Assembly (NCBI GenBank): GCA_948616425.1
Contig: CAPGBJ010000073.1
Coordinates: 49,621 to 113,620, forward strand
Length of the DNA stretch: 64,000 nt
Direction: 5' to 3'
From: an uncultured Oscillospiraceae bacterium
GTDB taxonomy: Bacteria; Bacillota; Clostridia; Oscillospirales; Oscillospiraceae
Each line of letters opens with the position of its first letter. Within the stretch, counting starts at the first letter, position 1. The position numbers were made by a program, and so were the translations under genes. The notes beneath the pieces are model-generated. The model was not told the DNA's origin, ran no database searches, and saw only the letters and a list, made by a program, of their open reading frames with translations. Positions 35,984-45,437 of the stretch are shown one piece after another.

Positions 35984-37450
35984 ATGAACAATTATTCGTT
36001 CTGGTTCGTGGTGGGCAGTCAGTTCCTGTACGGCCCCGAGGTTTTGGAGACTGTGGCCCAGCGGGCCCAGGAGATGGCCGGCGAGCTGTCCCAGGTTCTG
36101 CCCTTTCCCCTGGTCTACAAGGTGACCGCCAAGACCAATCAGGAGATAGCCGACGTGGTGAAGCAGGCCAACTTTGACGACAGCTGCGCCGGTATCATCA
36201 CCTGGTGCCACACCTTCTCCCCCAGCAAGATGTGGATCAACGGTCTGGCCAGCCTACAAAAACCATGGTGTCACTTCGCCACCCAGTACAACCGGGAGAT
36301 CCCCAACGAGGAGATTGACATGGACTTCATGAACCTGAACCAGGCCGCCCATGGCGACCGGGAACACGGCTTCATCGGCGCCCGGCTGCGTGCGCCCCGG
36401 AAGGTCATCGCCGGCTACTGGAAGGACGAGACAGTCCAGAAGCGCATCGGCAGCTGGATGAGGGCGGCGGTGGGTGCCGCGGTGTCCAAGGGGCTGAAGG
36501 TGATGCGCTTCGGCGACAATATGCGGGAGGTGGCCGTCACCGAGGGCGACAAGGTGGAGGTCCAGACCAAGCTGGGATGGCAGGTAAACACCTGGGCGGT
36601 GGGCGACCTGGTGAAGGTGATGAACGCTGTCACTGAGGCCGAGATTGATGCGCTGATGGATACCTACAAGGCCAATTATGACATCGCCACCGACAACATC
36701 GACGCCATCCGTTACCAGGCCCGGGAAGAGATTGCCATGCAGAAGATGCTGGACGCCGAGGGCTGCAAAGCTTTCTCCAACACCTTCCAGGACTTGTACG
36801 GTATGGAGCAGCTGCCCGGTCTGGCCAGCCAGCACCTGATGGCCCAGGGCTACGGCTACGGCGGCGAGGGCGACTGGAAGGTGGCCGCCATGACTGCCAT
36901 TCTAAAGGCCATGGGGGAGGGGGGCAACGGCTGCTCCCTGTTTATGGAGGACTACACCTATAATCTGGAGGCGGGAAAGGAGTACTCCCTAGGGGCCCAC
37001 ATGTTGGAGGTCTGCCCCTGCTGCGCCGCCGGCAGGCCCCGCATCGAGACCCACCATCTGGGCATCGGCATGAACGAGAAGGACCCCGCCCGCCTGGTCT
37101 TCGAGGGCAAGGAGGGGGACGCCATTGTGGTCAGCCTGATCGACATGGGGGGGCGCCTGCGTCTGATCTGCCAGGATATCCACTGCGTCAAACCCATTTT
37201 GCCCATGCCAAACCTGCCTGTGGCCCGGGTGATGTGGCAGGCGGAACCCTCCCTGACGACTGGAGTGGAGTGCTGGATTACCGCCGGCGGCGCCCACCAC
37301 ACCGTCCTTAGCTACGATGTCACCGCCGAACAGATGAAGGACTGGTGCACCATGATGGATATTGAGTTTGTCCACATTACCAAGGACACCACGGTGGCCT
37401 CTTTGGAGCACGACCTGTTTCTATCCGATCTGGCCTGGAAACTGAAATAG
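35984..37450 (+). CDS. araA: L-arabinose isomerase
   Basis: 488 residues from ATG 35984 (AAGGAGGAATATCC upstream; earlier in-frame starts fall in the hairpin region). Typical opening SFWFVVGSQFLYGPEVLETV, then TWCHTFSPSKMWINGL, GYGYGGEGDWKVAAMTAILK with a catalytic glutamate, and GGAHHTVLSYDV near the C-terminus with a metal-binding histidine. It converts L-arabinose to L-ribulose in the cytoplasm using Mn2+. It is followed by araD after a 160-base gap. Confidence 0.97.
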   Translation: MNNYSFWFVVGSQFLYGPEVLETVAQRAQEMAGELSQVLPFPLVYKVTAKTNQEIADVVKQANFDDSCAGIITWCHTFSPSKMWINGLASLQKPWCHFATQYNREIPNEEIDMDFMNLNQAAHGDREHGFIGARLRAPRKVIAGYWKDETVQKRIGSWMRAAVGAAVSKGLKVMRFGDNMREVAVTEGDKVEVQTKLGWQVNTWAVGDLVKVMNAVTEAEIDALMDTYKANYDIATDNIDAIRYQAREEIAMQKMLDAEGCKAFSNTFQDLYGMEQLPGLASQHLMAQGYGYGGEGDWKVAAMTAILKAMGEGGNGCSLFMEDYTYNLEAGKEYSLGAHMLEVCPCCAAGRPRIETHHLGIGMNEKDPARLVFEGKEGDAIVVSLIDMGGRLRLICQDIHCVKPILPMPNLPVARVMWQAEPSLTTGVECWITAGGAHHTVLSYDVTAEQMKDWCTMMDIEFVHITKDTTVASLEHDLFLSDLAWKLK

Positions 37451-37612
37451 AACCCACTGTGAGGGCGTCCCGTAGGGGGGCGCCCCCTTGGGGGAAGCGA
37501 AGAATGGGCGGTCAGGCGAGCCCTGAACACCCCGTGGACAGTTGCATCTGCCCGCCTGGAACGGGGCGGCGCGCAGGCCGCCCTCTGCACGTGAAAAAGA
37601 GGGGGAAACAAC

Positions 37613-38311
37613 ATGTTAGAAGCACTCAAGAGAGAGGTTTTAGAGGCCAATCTCCTGCTGCCCAAGTACAACCTGGTCACCTTCACCTGGGGGAACGTGT
37701 CCGCCGTGGACCCAGAGGAGGGGGTGATGGTGATCAAGCCCTCTGGGGTGGAGTACGAGGGCATGACCGCCGAGGATATGGTGGTGGTCAGCCTGGAGAC
37801 CGGCGAGGTGGTGGAGGGCAAGTGGAAGCCCTCCAGCGACACCAAGACCCACCTGGAGCTGTACAGGGCCTTTCCGGGAATTGGTGGCATTGTCCATACC
37901 CACAGTCCCCACGCCGTAGCCTGGGCCCAGGCGGCGGAGGATATCCCCTGCTTTGGCACCACCCACGCCGACTACTTCTACGGTGCTATCCCCTGTGCCC
38001 GCCACCTGACCCAGGGGGAACTGGAGGAGGACTATGAGAAAAACACCGGCCGGATCATTGTGGAGACCTTCCGAGAGCGGTGTATCGAGCCCACCGCCGT
38101 CCCAGGCGTGGTCTGTGCCAGCCACGGGCCCTTCACCTGGGGGAAGGATGCCGCCCAGGCGGTGTACCACGCGGTGGTGCTAGAGGAGGTGGCCAAAATG
38201 GCCATCCTCACCCGGCAGATTCGGCCCTCTGCCGTCCCCGCCCCACAGCGCGTCCAGGATAAGCACTACTTCCGCAAGCACGGCCCTGGCGCCTACTACG
38301 GCCAGGGTTGA
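37613..38311 (+). CDS. araD: L-ribulose-5-phosphate 4-epimerase
   Basis: 232 residues, class II aldolase/epimerase fold. Zinc ligands are in HTHSPHAVAWAQA, the N-terminal NLVTFTWGNVSAVD and KPSGVEYEGM loops are intact, and a third zinc histidine lies near YHAVVLEEVAKMA. It makes D-xylulose 5-phosphate, the exit to the pentose phosphate pathway. It is the last gene of the arabinose operon and is closed by a clear terminator. Confidence 0.97.
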   Translation: MLEALKREVLEANLLLPKYNLVTFTWGNVSAVDPEEGVMVIKPSGVEYEGMTAEDMVVVSLETGEVVEGKWKPSSDTKTHLELYRAFPGIGGIVHTHSPHAVAWAQAAEDIPCFGTTHADYFYGAIPCARHLTQGELEEDYEKNTGRIIVETFRERCIEPTAVPGVVCASHGPFTWGKDAAQAVYHAVVLEEVAKMAILTRQIRPSAVPAPQRVQDKHYFRKHGPGAYYGQG

Positions 38312-38328
38312 GCGTGTTTTCTCCGGCT

Positions 38329-38362
38329 GGAGCAAGCAGTCAGCTGCTTGCTCCAATTTTTT
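38329..38362 (+). terminator. Terminator of the arabinose operon
   Basis: Perfect 11-bp stem GGAGCAAGCAG / CTGCTTGCTCC, loop TCAG, followed by AATTTTTT. Confidence 0.93.
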
Positions 38363-38431
38363 AGCCGCTTTGGACATACGATTGACTGACAAGGGGCACA
38401 GCGGAAAAAGATTTCCTTTTTTCGGTTCCTG

Positions 38432-38440
38432 TGATATAAT
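38432..38440 (+). promoter_or_regulatory. Extended -10 promoter upstream of the AEC transporter
   Basis: TGATATAAT matches the extended -10 element TGnTATAAT; no good -35 is visible. The 300-base gap between araD and this gene otherwise holds only the araD terminator and no recognisable gene. Confidence 0.5.
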
Positions 38441-38616
38441 GTTTCCCGCATCTGCCGGCGACGATATGGGGACTGGGGCGGAGACAGGGGCGGCGCTGAG
38501 GCGGCTGCCCGTGGGGTCTGGTCCCCGGCCGGACGGCTGATGGGGAGCGATATGGTCAGGGACGGGCGCATGGGGTCCCCTTCCAAAGACCTGGTCTGTA
38601 ATGGGGGAGAGGCTCT

Positions 38617-39555
38617 GTGGAAAATTTTCTGGTGTCAATTCGATGTATTACTCCGGTGCTGCTCACAATGTGTCTGGGGATCTGGCTCCGCGCACAGAAG
38701 CTGGTCCCAGAGGAAGTGTATGGCCATTTAAGTACCCTCTGCTTCCACGGCCTTCTGCCCTTTCAGCTCTTTTATAATATCTACAGCGCCCAGGTAGAGG
38801 GGGTATTTTCCTGGCAGCTGCTGCTCTTTCTAGAGGGCGGGATTCTGCTCTGGTTTGGGGTCAACTATGCGCTGTTCTCCGCAGTGGAGCCAGACCACAG
38901 AAGGAGAGGCGCCTATATTCAGAACTCGTTTCGTTCGAATATTGCGGTGGTGGGCGTGTCTTTGGCCCAGACCATGATGGGGGCGGCTGGGGTGGCGTCC
39001 ATATCAATTGCCACGGCGGTCCTGGTGCCGACCTTTAATGTGCTTGCGGTCATCACGCTGGAGAGCTGCCGGGGCGGCCGGGCTCGGCCGGAGGAGACGG
39101 TCAGGATGATTTTAAAAAATCCTCTGATCCGTGCCAGTGTTTTGGGAATCGTGTGCCTGCTGCTGGGCTTTCGGCTGCCCGGTCCGGTGGACCAGGCGGT
39201 AAAGAATATCGGGAACGCGGGCAGTGTTATGACACTGGTGACCCTTGGCGCCTCGCTGCGGCTGGAGGGGGCCCGGGAGAACTTGGGCAGAATTGTCTTC
39301 TGCAATTTTTACCGGCTGCTGCTGTCCCCTCTGATCCTGGTGACCGGGGCCTGTCTGCTGGGCTTCCGGGGGGACCATCTGGGGGTTATTCTGATCTGTG
39401 TGGCGACGCCTACGGCCACCACATCCTACCCTATGGCTCTGGCCTGCGACAGCGACCACGAGCTGACGGCCCAGGTGGTTGTGACAAGCTCGCTGGGCTT
39501 TTGTCTGAGTATGTTAATCTGGATCTTTGCCCTGAAGCAGCTGGGGCTGATGTAG
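38617..39555 (+). CDS. AEC (auxin efflux carrier) family transporter
   Basis: 312 residues with about ten membrane helices in two five-helix halves. Family features include the conserved asparagine-rich stretch AYIQNSFRSNIAVVGVSLA and the C-terminal ICVATPTATTSYPMALACD. AEC members in bacteria move malate, citrate or other organic acids; the substrate cannot be told. GTG start at 38617 with GGGGGAGAGG upstream. It stands alone between the arabinose operon and the FIST/MCP pair. Confidence 0.88.
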   Translation: MENFLVSIRCITPVLLTMCLGIWLRAQKLVPEEVYGHLSTLCFHGLLPFQLFYNIYSAQVEGVFSWQLLLFLEGGILLWFGVNYALFSAVEPDHRRRGAYIQNSFRSNIAVVGVSLAQTMMGAAGVASISIATAVLVPTFNVLAVITLESCRGGRARPEETVRMILKNPLIRASVLGIVCLLLGFRLPGPVDQAVKNIGNAGSVMTLVTLGASLRLEGARENLGRIVFCNFYRLLLSPLILVTGACLLGFRGDHLGVILICVATPTATTSYPMALACDSDHELTAQVVVTSSLGFCLSMLIWIFALKQLGLM

Positions 39556-39646
39556 TGTGGAGCAGAAGAGGGGACGCAGGGCGTTTAACATGCGGCCCAG
39601 GCGGCGCTAAAGGGCGTTTTTGTCCCAGAATGTGGAACCTGTGCTG

Positions 39647-39675
39647 TTGACACGTGGGGGGCGATCAAGTATAAT
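39647..39675 (+). promoter_or_regulatory. Consensus sigma-A promoter of the FIST/MCP operon
   Basis: TTGACA (39647-39652), exactly 17 bases, TATAAT (39670-39675); both hexamers are perfect. Confidence 0.88.
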
Positions 39676-39710
39676 AAATCACCTAAATATCGCAGGAGGG
39701 AGACAACAGC

Positions 39711-40766
39711 GTGAAGCAGTTTTTTGGTATGAGTCACAGGGGGAACTTGGAGGAGGCCCTCCAGGGGATCTATCAGCCCCAGTTCATAATGCTGTTATCC
39801 AACGATACCCAGTTTGAGGAGCATGTGAAGGAACTGGAGCGGCGTTTTCCCGGGGTCCCCAGTATCGGATGTATCGGGATGAGCTATCAGACCGGGGTTG
39901 TAGAACACGGCGTGGGCGTAATTGCCTTTTATGACGGCGTCACCGCCGCGGCCAACGTGTTGGAGGAGGTCTCCACCATGCCGGTGAAATACATACAGCG
40001 CCTGGAGCGGGACATGCAGAAGGTGGGCGGCTCCAGCCGGGACACGGTGTGTATCGACTTCTGTGCCGGAAACGACGCCTGCGTACTGACCACCATATAC
40101 ACTGCCCTGCAAAAGCAGGGGATCTCTCTGGTGGGCGGGACTGGCGACCAGGGAAAGGTGGCGGCCAACGGCCGGGTCTACAAAGATGCGGTGGCCTATG
40201 GGCTGGTCCGGAACCAGGGCGGTCGGGTAAAGACCTATAAGGAGAATATCTACCACCAGCTGGGGGACTACCGCTTCATCGCCTCTGACACAGACCGGGC
40301 CAATTATATCTTGGGCTCGCTGAACGGCCGTCCGGCCAAACAGGTCTATAAGGATATTCTCCATGTGACGGATGAGGAGATTTTAACCCGGACCTTCCAA
40401 AACCCCTTCGGAAAGGTCAACGGGGAGGACACCTGCATTATCTCCATCAAGGAGGTCAACGGCAACGCGCTGGCCTGCTTCCGGCAGGTCAATGACTCTG
40501 ATGTGCTGATTTTGCTGGAGTTGGGAGACTATCAGGCCATCACCAGGGGGACGATACAGCAGATTTGTCAGGATTTTCCCCGCCGTTCCGCGATTTTTTC
40601 GGTGAACTGCCTGTTCCGCTACAAGCTGTTTTCTGAACACAACTATATGCAGGCCTATTTGCGGGATATGGCGTCGCTGGGCTGCCACGCCGGCTTTGTG
40701 GGCTATGGAGAGCACTATAATAACCGTTTTGTCAATCAGTCTATGACCTGCGTGGTGTTTGAATAA
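39711..40766 (+). CDS. FIST-domain signal sensor protein
   Basis: 351 residues. An N-terminal FIST domain (about 20-215, with PSIGCIGMSYQTGVVEHGVG and GTGDQGKVAANGRVYKDAVA) is followed by a FIST_C domain (about 225-340). There is no membrane segment or signal peptide, so it is cytoplasmic. FIST proteins are thought to bind small ligands and pass the signal to partner output modules. GTG start at 39711 with AGGAGGGAG upstream, behind a perfect promoter. The following gene is a soluble MCP-like protein, an evident signalling partner. Confidence 0.88.
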   Translation: MKQFFGMSHRGNLEEALQGIYQPQFIMLLSNDTQFEEHVKELERRFPGVPSIGCIGMSYQTGVVEHGVGVIAFYDGVTAAANVLEEVSTMPVKYIQRLERDMQKVGGSSRDTVCIDFCAGNDACVLTTIYTALQKQGISLVGGTGDQGKVAANGRVYKDAVAYGLVRNQGGRVKTYKENIYHQLGDYRFIASDTDRANYILGSLNGRPAKQVYKDILHVTDEEILTRTFQNPFGKVNGEDTCIISIKEVNGNALACFRQVNDSDVLILLELGDYQAITRGTIQQICQDFPRRSAIFSVNCLFRYKLFSEHNYMQAYLRDMASLGCHAGFVGYGEHYNNRFVNQSMTCVVFE

Positions 40767-40779
40767 GGGAGGAGTGGCT

Positions 40780-41724
40780 ATGCTGTTTCAGAAAAAAGAC
40801 CGGCAGAAGCTGGAGCAGGCCCGGGAGGAGAGGAACCTCTACCCGGTGCTCCATGTGGCGGGCAGCCTGAAGGAGTACCGGAAGGAGCTGGTACAGAAGG
40901 AGGTGGAGTCCCTCTGGGAGCTGAGCATGGTGGGGGCCTCCTTTGCCGGCGTACTGAAGGAGGCGGACCGCTTCCAGGAAAAATTACAGAATCTGGGCTG
41001 TTCCTTCTCCAATATTAACGAGACGGCGGAGCAGTTTGTCCAGGTGCGCAGTGAAATTGCCCAGACTGTTTCAGAGGCCCAGGGCGAGATGGAGGAGCTG
41101 GGGCGGACCTCTATGCAGGTACAGGCGTCCTTTGAGGATATGGCAAAGACCTTTGCCCAGCTGCAGTCGGCGATTAGAGAGATCCAGCAGTGCATGGGCA
41201 AGATTGTGGCGATTGCCGATCAGACCAATATTCTGGCCATTAACGCATCCATTGAGGCGGCCAGGGCGGGTGAGGCCGGCAAAGGCTTTGCCGTGGTAGC
41301 CGCCCAGGTAAAGGAGCTGGCCAAGGAGATCAAGACGCTGGCCGGCGAGGTGGACTCGGGCGTGTGTGACGTGGAGAGCAACGCCAACCAGCTCAGCGAC
41401 AGTATTTTGACTTCCCAGGATACGCTGAGCCAGGGGGTTGGGATCGTGTCCCAGACCGACGAGAGCTTCCAGAAGATTACATCGGCGGCGGAGGGAGCGG
41501 TGTCTGTGCAGACGGAGATTTCCAGTGTGATTGATCTGTCCCAACGGGAATTGCAGTCCATCTGCCAGTTCTTTGACCAGATCAAGGGGCAGTACCAAGA
41601 GGTGGTCAGACACATTGACCGGGCCAGCAGCCTGGGCACCACGAAGAGCGCGATGTTTGAGGATATGGACAATATGATCTCGCAGATTCCGCCTTTGGTC
41701 AAGGATATAGAGCGCAGCTTTTGA
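40780..41724 (+). CDS. Soluble methyl-accepting chemotaxis-like protein
   Basis: 314 residues from ATG 40780 (GGGAGGAGTGGCT upstream). There is no transmembrane segment or HAMP domain. The protein is largely helical with the MCP signalling-domain tip at about 145-175 (IADQTNILAINASIEAARAG, then KGFAVVAAQVKELA) flanked by coiled-coil heptads. It should form a cytoplasmic trimer-of-dimers-like array and contact CheA/CheW, none of which is in the window. It starts 13 bases after the FIST gene, so the two probably act together, with the FIST protein as the sensory part in trans. Confidence 0.88.
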   Translation: MLFQKKDRQKLEQAREERNLYPVLHVAGSLKEYRKELVQKEVESLWELSMVGASFAGVLKEADRFQEKLQNLGCSFSNINETAEQFVQVRSEIAQTVSEAQGEMEELGRTSMQVQASFEDMAKTFAQLQSAIREIQQCMGKIVAIADQTNILAINASIEAARAGEAGKGFAVVAAQVKELAKEIKTLAGEVDSGVCDVESNANQLSDSILTSQDTLSQGVGIVSQTDESFQKITSAAEGAVSVQTEISSVIDLSQRELQSICQFFDQIKGQYQEVVRHIDRASSLGTTKSAMFEDMDNMISQIPPLVKDIERSF

Positions 41725-41728
41725 GAGG

Positions 41729-41765
41729 AAACGCCGCCCACAAAAGATGTGGACGGCGTTTTTTC
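41729..41765 (+). terminator. Terminator of the FIST/MCP operon
   Basis: Stem AACGCCGCCCACA / TGTGGACGGCGTT with one mismatch, loop AAAGA, then a T-run. Confidence 0.9.
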
Positions 41766-41794
41766 TTGACTTTTTATGCCGATGGACCTAAACT
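41766..41794 (+). promoter_or_regulatory. Predicted promoter of rpoN
   Basis: TTGACT (41766-41771), 17-base spacer, TAAACT (41789-41794), directly after the preceding terminator. Confidence 0.6.
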
Positions 41795-41822
41795 GTAGAG
41801 AAAGAAGACTGGGAGGGAGCGC

Positions 41823-43178
41823 ATGATGGAGCTTCAGCAGACACAGACGCAAAAATTAAGTCAGCGACAACTGCTGAGTGTAGAGCTGCTTCGGCTTGGC
41901 GTGCTGGAACTCAACGCCTATGTGAGGGAGCTGGCCCAGGAGAATCCGGTCATTGAACTGGAGGACTCCCCCGCTCCGCCCCAGGCGGATGATGGGGATG
42001 AGCTGTTAAGCCGCCTGCGCTGGTTGGAAGATAACGACAGTCAGAACTGGTTCTATCAGCGTTTCAGTGATGACGAGTTGGACCCTCTGGCCCGGATAGG
42101 CACTGGCGGAGGGCTGGAAGAGACATTGGTAAGCTTCCTCTCCCGGCAGCTGGACCGTCTGAAACCGGATGAGGACACCCGGCGCCTGGTGGAGTATCTG
42201 ATTCGCTGTCTGGATGACGACGGCTATCTGCGCATCCCCCTGGAGGAGCTGTCCCGCCAGGGCGGCATAGCCTTGGCGCGGCTGGAGGAGGCGCTGTCTG
42301 TGCTGAAGACCCTGGAGCCGGCAGGGGTGGGGGCGGCAGATCTGTCCCAGTGTCTGGAACTTCAGCTGGAGCGTATCGGAGAGACCGGCCCGGCTTTGGA
42401 CATTGTCCGGGACCACATCGACCTGCTGGCCCGGAGGCACTACCGGGCCATAGCCGGCAAACTGAATATCACAGTGGAGCAAGTGGAGGGGGCGCAGCGG
42501 ACCATCCGAGAGCTGGAACCCCGCCCCGGCGCGGTCTTCCAGCGCATGGAGCAGATCCACTATCCCCAGCCTGACCTGCTGGTGGAGGAGCTGGACGGCT
42601 GTCTCACCGTCAGAAACGCCAGGGGGGAGCGGCCGCCCTTCCAGGTGAGCCGATACTACAGGGGGCTACTGACTCAGACGGAGGACAAAGAAGTGCGGAC
42701 CTATCTCACTGAAAAGCTGAGGCAGGCGGAGAATGTGCTGTGGGCGGCGGGACAGCGGGAGAGCACCCTGCTGCGCTGCGCCCAGGTAATTGTGGAGCGG
42801 CAGAGCGGCTTTTTCCGCGCAGGGCCAGAGGCCCTGGTTCCCCTGCGGATGGCGGAAGTGGCCCAGGCGCTGGAGCTTCATGAGTCCACGGTCAGCCGGG
42901 CGGTGCGGGAGAAATATATTCAATGCTCCCGGGGGCTGTATCCGCTGAACTATTTCTTCTCCCGGGCTGTGGGGGTGGGAGAGGGGGACAGCCCCAGTAC
43001 TGCTGCGGCGCGCAAGCTGCTGCTGCGCCTGATTGACGGGGAGGACAAGGGAAAACCGCTGTCTGACCAGCAGCTGACGCGGCTGCTGGCCCGGGAGGGC
43101 TGTGCCCTGTCGCGGCGCACTGTGGCGAAGTATCGGGGAGAACTGGGCATCCCCAGTGCGGCGGGGAGAAAGGCTTAA
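41823..43178 (+). CDS. rpoN: RNA polymerase sigma-54 factor
   Basis: 451 residues. Region I glutamine-rich activator-contact segment (MMELQQTQTQKLSQRQLLSV), a short acidic region II, the core-binding domain at about 100-270, the helix-turn-helix near HESTVSRAVREKYIQC, and the RpoN box SRRTVAKYRG at the C-terminus, which recognises the -24 element. It directs transcription from -24/-12 promoters together with AAA+ activators such as the PrpR-type protein at 272-2143. Its first in-frame ATG pair follows GGGAGGGAGCGC. Confidence 0.96.
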   Translation: MMELQQTQTQKLSQRQLLSVELLRLGVLELNAYVRELAQENPVIELEDSPAPPQADDGDELLSRLRWLEDNDSQNWFYQRFSDDELDPLARIGTGGGLEETLVSFLSRQLDRLKPDEDTRRLVEYLIRCLDDDGYLRIPLEELSRQGGIALARLEEALSVLKTLEPAGVGAADLSQCLELQLERIGETGPALDIVRDHIDLLARRHYRAIAGKLNITVEQVEGAQRTIRELEPRPGAVFQRMEQIHYPQPDLLVEELDGCLTVRNARGERPPFQVSRYYRGLLTQTEDKEVRTYLTEKLRQAENVLWAAGQRESTLLRCAQVIVERQSGFFRAGPEALVPLRMAEVAQALELHESTVSRAVREKYIQCSRGLYPLNYFFSRAVGVGEGDSPSTAAARKLLLRLIDGEDKGKPLSDQQLTRLLAREGCALSRRTVAKYRGELGIPSAAGRKA

Positions 43179-43228
43179 TGGAGAGGGAACCCGGGTGTTT
43201 GGCGACGGATGAAAAAAGAGCTTTCGGC

Positions 43229-43257
43229 TTGCAAAATGGCGGGAGAGCCGTTACAAT
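43229..43257 (+). promoter_or_regulatory. Predicted promoter of rpiB
   Basis: TTGCAA (43229-43234), 17-base spacer, TACAAT (43252-43257). Confidence 0.6.
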
Positions 43258-43308
43258 GGGGTAGAAAGGGACTCATATTGATTTTCTGTACTGATTGGAG
43301 GGTGTTTT

Positions 43309-43746
43309 ATGATTGCGATCGCGTCTGACCACGGCGGTTATCAGCTCAAAGAGCATATTAAGGCATACCTGGCGGCCAAGGGGATTACCTGCCAGGATTT
43401 TGGTACCAACAGCGCCGACAGTTGTGACTACCCTATTTTTGGCAGGGCGGCGGCCCAGGCAGTGGCCGATGGACAGTGCGAGAGAGGGATTGTCGTCTGC
43501 ACCACCGGAATTGGCATCTCCATTGCCGCCAATAAGGTGAAGGGGATCCGCTGTGCCCTGTGCGGTGACATCCTGACGGCGGAACTGTGCCGCCGCCATA
43601 ACGACGCCAACATGATGGCCATAGGGGCCGGCATTGTGGGACATGCCACGGCGGAGCGAATGGTGGATATTTTTTTGAGTACCGAAGCCGAAGGGGGCCG
43701 CCACGCCCGACGGGTGGGGCTGCTGATGGACATAGAGAGGGAATAA
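43309..43746 (+). CDS. rpiB: Ribose-5-phosphate isomerase B
   Basis: 145 residues, RpiB/LacAB fold. SDHGGYQLKEHIK at the N-terminus, the catalytic cysteine C64 in VVCTTGIGISIAANK, and RRHNDANMMAIGAGIVG. It interconverts ribulose 5-phosphate and ribose 5-phosphate in the non-oxidative pentose phosphate pathway, where xylulose 5-phosphate from arabinose also enters. It stands alone, bounded by its own promoter and a strong terminator shared with the convergent RNase J gene. Confidence 0.95.
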   Translation: MIAIASDHGGYQLKEHIKAYLAAKGITCQDFGTNSADSCDYPIFGRAAAQAVADGQCERGIVVCTTGIGISIAANKVKGIRCALCGDILTAELCRRHNDANMMAIGAGIVGHATAERMVDIFLSTEAEGGRHARRVGLLMDIERE

Positions 43747-43749
43747 GTA

Positions 43750-43780
43750 CAGCGGCCGCCAGGAAGGCGGCCGCTGTTTT
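43750..43780. terminator. Bidirectional terminator between rpiB and RNase J gene
   Basis: Perfect 11-bp stem CAGCGGCCGCC / GGCGGCCGCTG, loop AGGAA, T-run on the plus side. Convergent genes end on both sides. Confidence 0.88.
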
Positions 43781-45437
43781 ATACCTCCATGATGACAGGC
43801 AGGATCATAGGGGATCGCTTGGTCTTTTTGTACAGATAACCGGACAGTTCACCCTTTATGGCCCCCTTAATGGCGGACCAGTCGGTGGAATAGCGGGTGT
43901 CCACATGCTGGATGGCCTCCAGGGCGACCTGGCGCAGCTCCTCCAACAGGCCCTCTGACTCCTTCACATAGACAAAGCCTCTTGTGATGATATCCGGGCC
44001 GGACACCAGGGCGCCGTTTTCGCCGGACATGGACAGAGCCACCACAATCATGCCGTCCTCGGCCAGGTGGCGGCGGTCCCGGAGGACCACACTGCCCACA
44101 TCTCCAACGCCGTAGCCGTCTACAAAGACCTGGCCGGCAGTGACGGTGCCCCCCAGCCGGGCGGAGTTGGGGGTGAACTCCATCACGCGGCCGATATCGC
44201 TAATGAGGATGCGGTTGGGCTCCATCCCCATCTGACGGGCCAGGTTGCCGTGAATCTGGAGCATCCGCTGCTCTCCATGGACAGGGATGAAGAACTTGGG
44301 CTTGACGAGGGCATGGACGATCTTCAGTTCCTCCTGGCAGGCGTGCCCCGAGACGTGAAGGGTCAGCTCCCGCTCGTTGAGTACCTCCACCCCCTTGCGG
44401 TACAGCTCATTGACCACATTGCCAATGGCGTTCTCGTTGCCGGGGATGGCGGAGGCGGAGATAATCACCCGGTCGCCTGGGAGCAGGTCCACCTGCCGGT
44501 GGGTGTTGAAAGCCATGCGGGTCAGGGCGGACATGGTCTCGCCCTGGCTGCCGGTGGTAATGATGCACACCCGGTTTTTGGGCAGGGATTTGATGTGATT
44601 TAAATCCATCAGGATACCGTCTGGGATGTTCATATAGCCCAGTTCGGTGGATACCTTCATCACATTTTCCATGGACCGGCCGGTGACGGCCACTTTCCGC
44701 CCGTATCGGGCGGCCACGTCGATGATCTGTTGGATGCGGTCCACATTGGAGGCGAAAGTGGTGACAATAATCCGCTCTTCACATCCCCGGAAGAGGGAGT
44801 CGAAGGAGGCGCCCACACTGCGCTCGGAACGGGTATACCCTGGACGCTCCACGTTGGTGGAGTCGGCCAGCAGGGCCAGCACCCCCTCTTTGCCCAGCTC
44901 GCCCAGCCGGGCCAGATCCATCATGCCCCCCTGGATGGGGGTTGCGTCAATTTTAAAGTCGCCGGTGTGGACACAGGTACCCACCGGGCACTTGATGGCG
45001 AAGGCCACCGCATCGGCGATGGAGTGATTCACATGGAGGAACTCCACGCTGAATCGCCCCGCCTTCACCACCTGTCCGGCCTCGCAGGTGATCAGTTTGG
45101 TCCGGTCCAGCAGTCTGTGCTCCTCCAACTTCAGTTGGATCAGCCCCGCGGACATGCGGGTGGCGTAGATGGGGGCATTGATGGACCGCAGCACATAGGG
45201 CAGCGCCCCAATATGATCCTCATGGCCGTGGGTGATAAAGATGCCGCGGATTTTGTTCTGATTTTTAATCAGATAGGTGACATCGGGGATAACCACGTCA
45301 ATGCCGTACATGTCGTCGTCGGGGAAGCCCATGCCGCAGTCGACCACAATGATGTCACCGCCGTACTCATAGACGGTGAGATTTTTGCCGATCTCATTGA
45401 GACCGCCAAGGGAAATAATTTTCAGTTTTTCTGCCAT
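43779..45437 (-). CDS. Ribonuclease J
   Basis: 552 residues. Metallo-beta-lactamase core with the zinc motif HGHEDHIG (70-77), a beta-CASP domain (about 200-360, ITTGSQGETMSALTRM) and the C-terminal domain (from about 450, SVVLRDRRHLAEDGMIVVA). It is the 5'-to-3' exonuclease and endonuclease of RNA decay in Firmicutes. Only one copy is seen here, so RnjA or RnjB cannot be assigned. AAGGAG lies 8 bases before ATG 45437. The upstream 440 bases are gene-free and may form a long leader. Confidence 0.95.
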   Translation of the reverse strand: MAEKLKIISLGGLNEIGKNLTVYEYGGDIIVVDCGMGFPDDDMYGIDVVIPDVTYLIKNQNKIRGIFITHGHEDHIGALPYVLRSINAPIYATRMSAGLIQLKLEEHRLLDRTKLITCEAGQVVKAGRFSVEFLHVNHSIADAVAFAIKCPVGTCVHTGDFKIDATPIQGGMMDLARLGELGKEGVLALLADSTNVERPGYTRSERSVGASFDSLFRGCEERIIVTTFASNVDRIQQIIDVAARYGRKVAVTGRSMENVMKVSTELGYMNIPDGILMDLNHIKSLPKNRVCIITTGSQGETMSALTRMAFNTHRQVDLLPGDRVIISASAIPGNENAIGNVVNELYRKGVEVLNERELTLHVSGHACQEELKIVHALVKPKFFIPVHGEQRMLQIHGNLARQMGMEPNRILISDIGRVMEFTPNSARLGGTVTAGQVFVDGYGVGDVGSVVLRDRRHLAEDGMIVVALSMSGENGALVSGPDIITRGFVYVKESEGLLEELRQVALEAIQHVDTRYSTDWSAIKGAIKGELSGYLYKKTKRSPMILPVIMEV

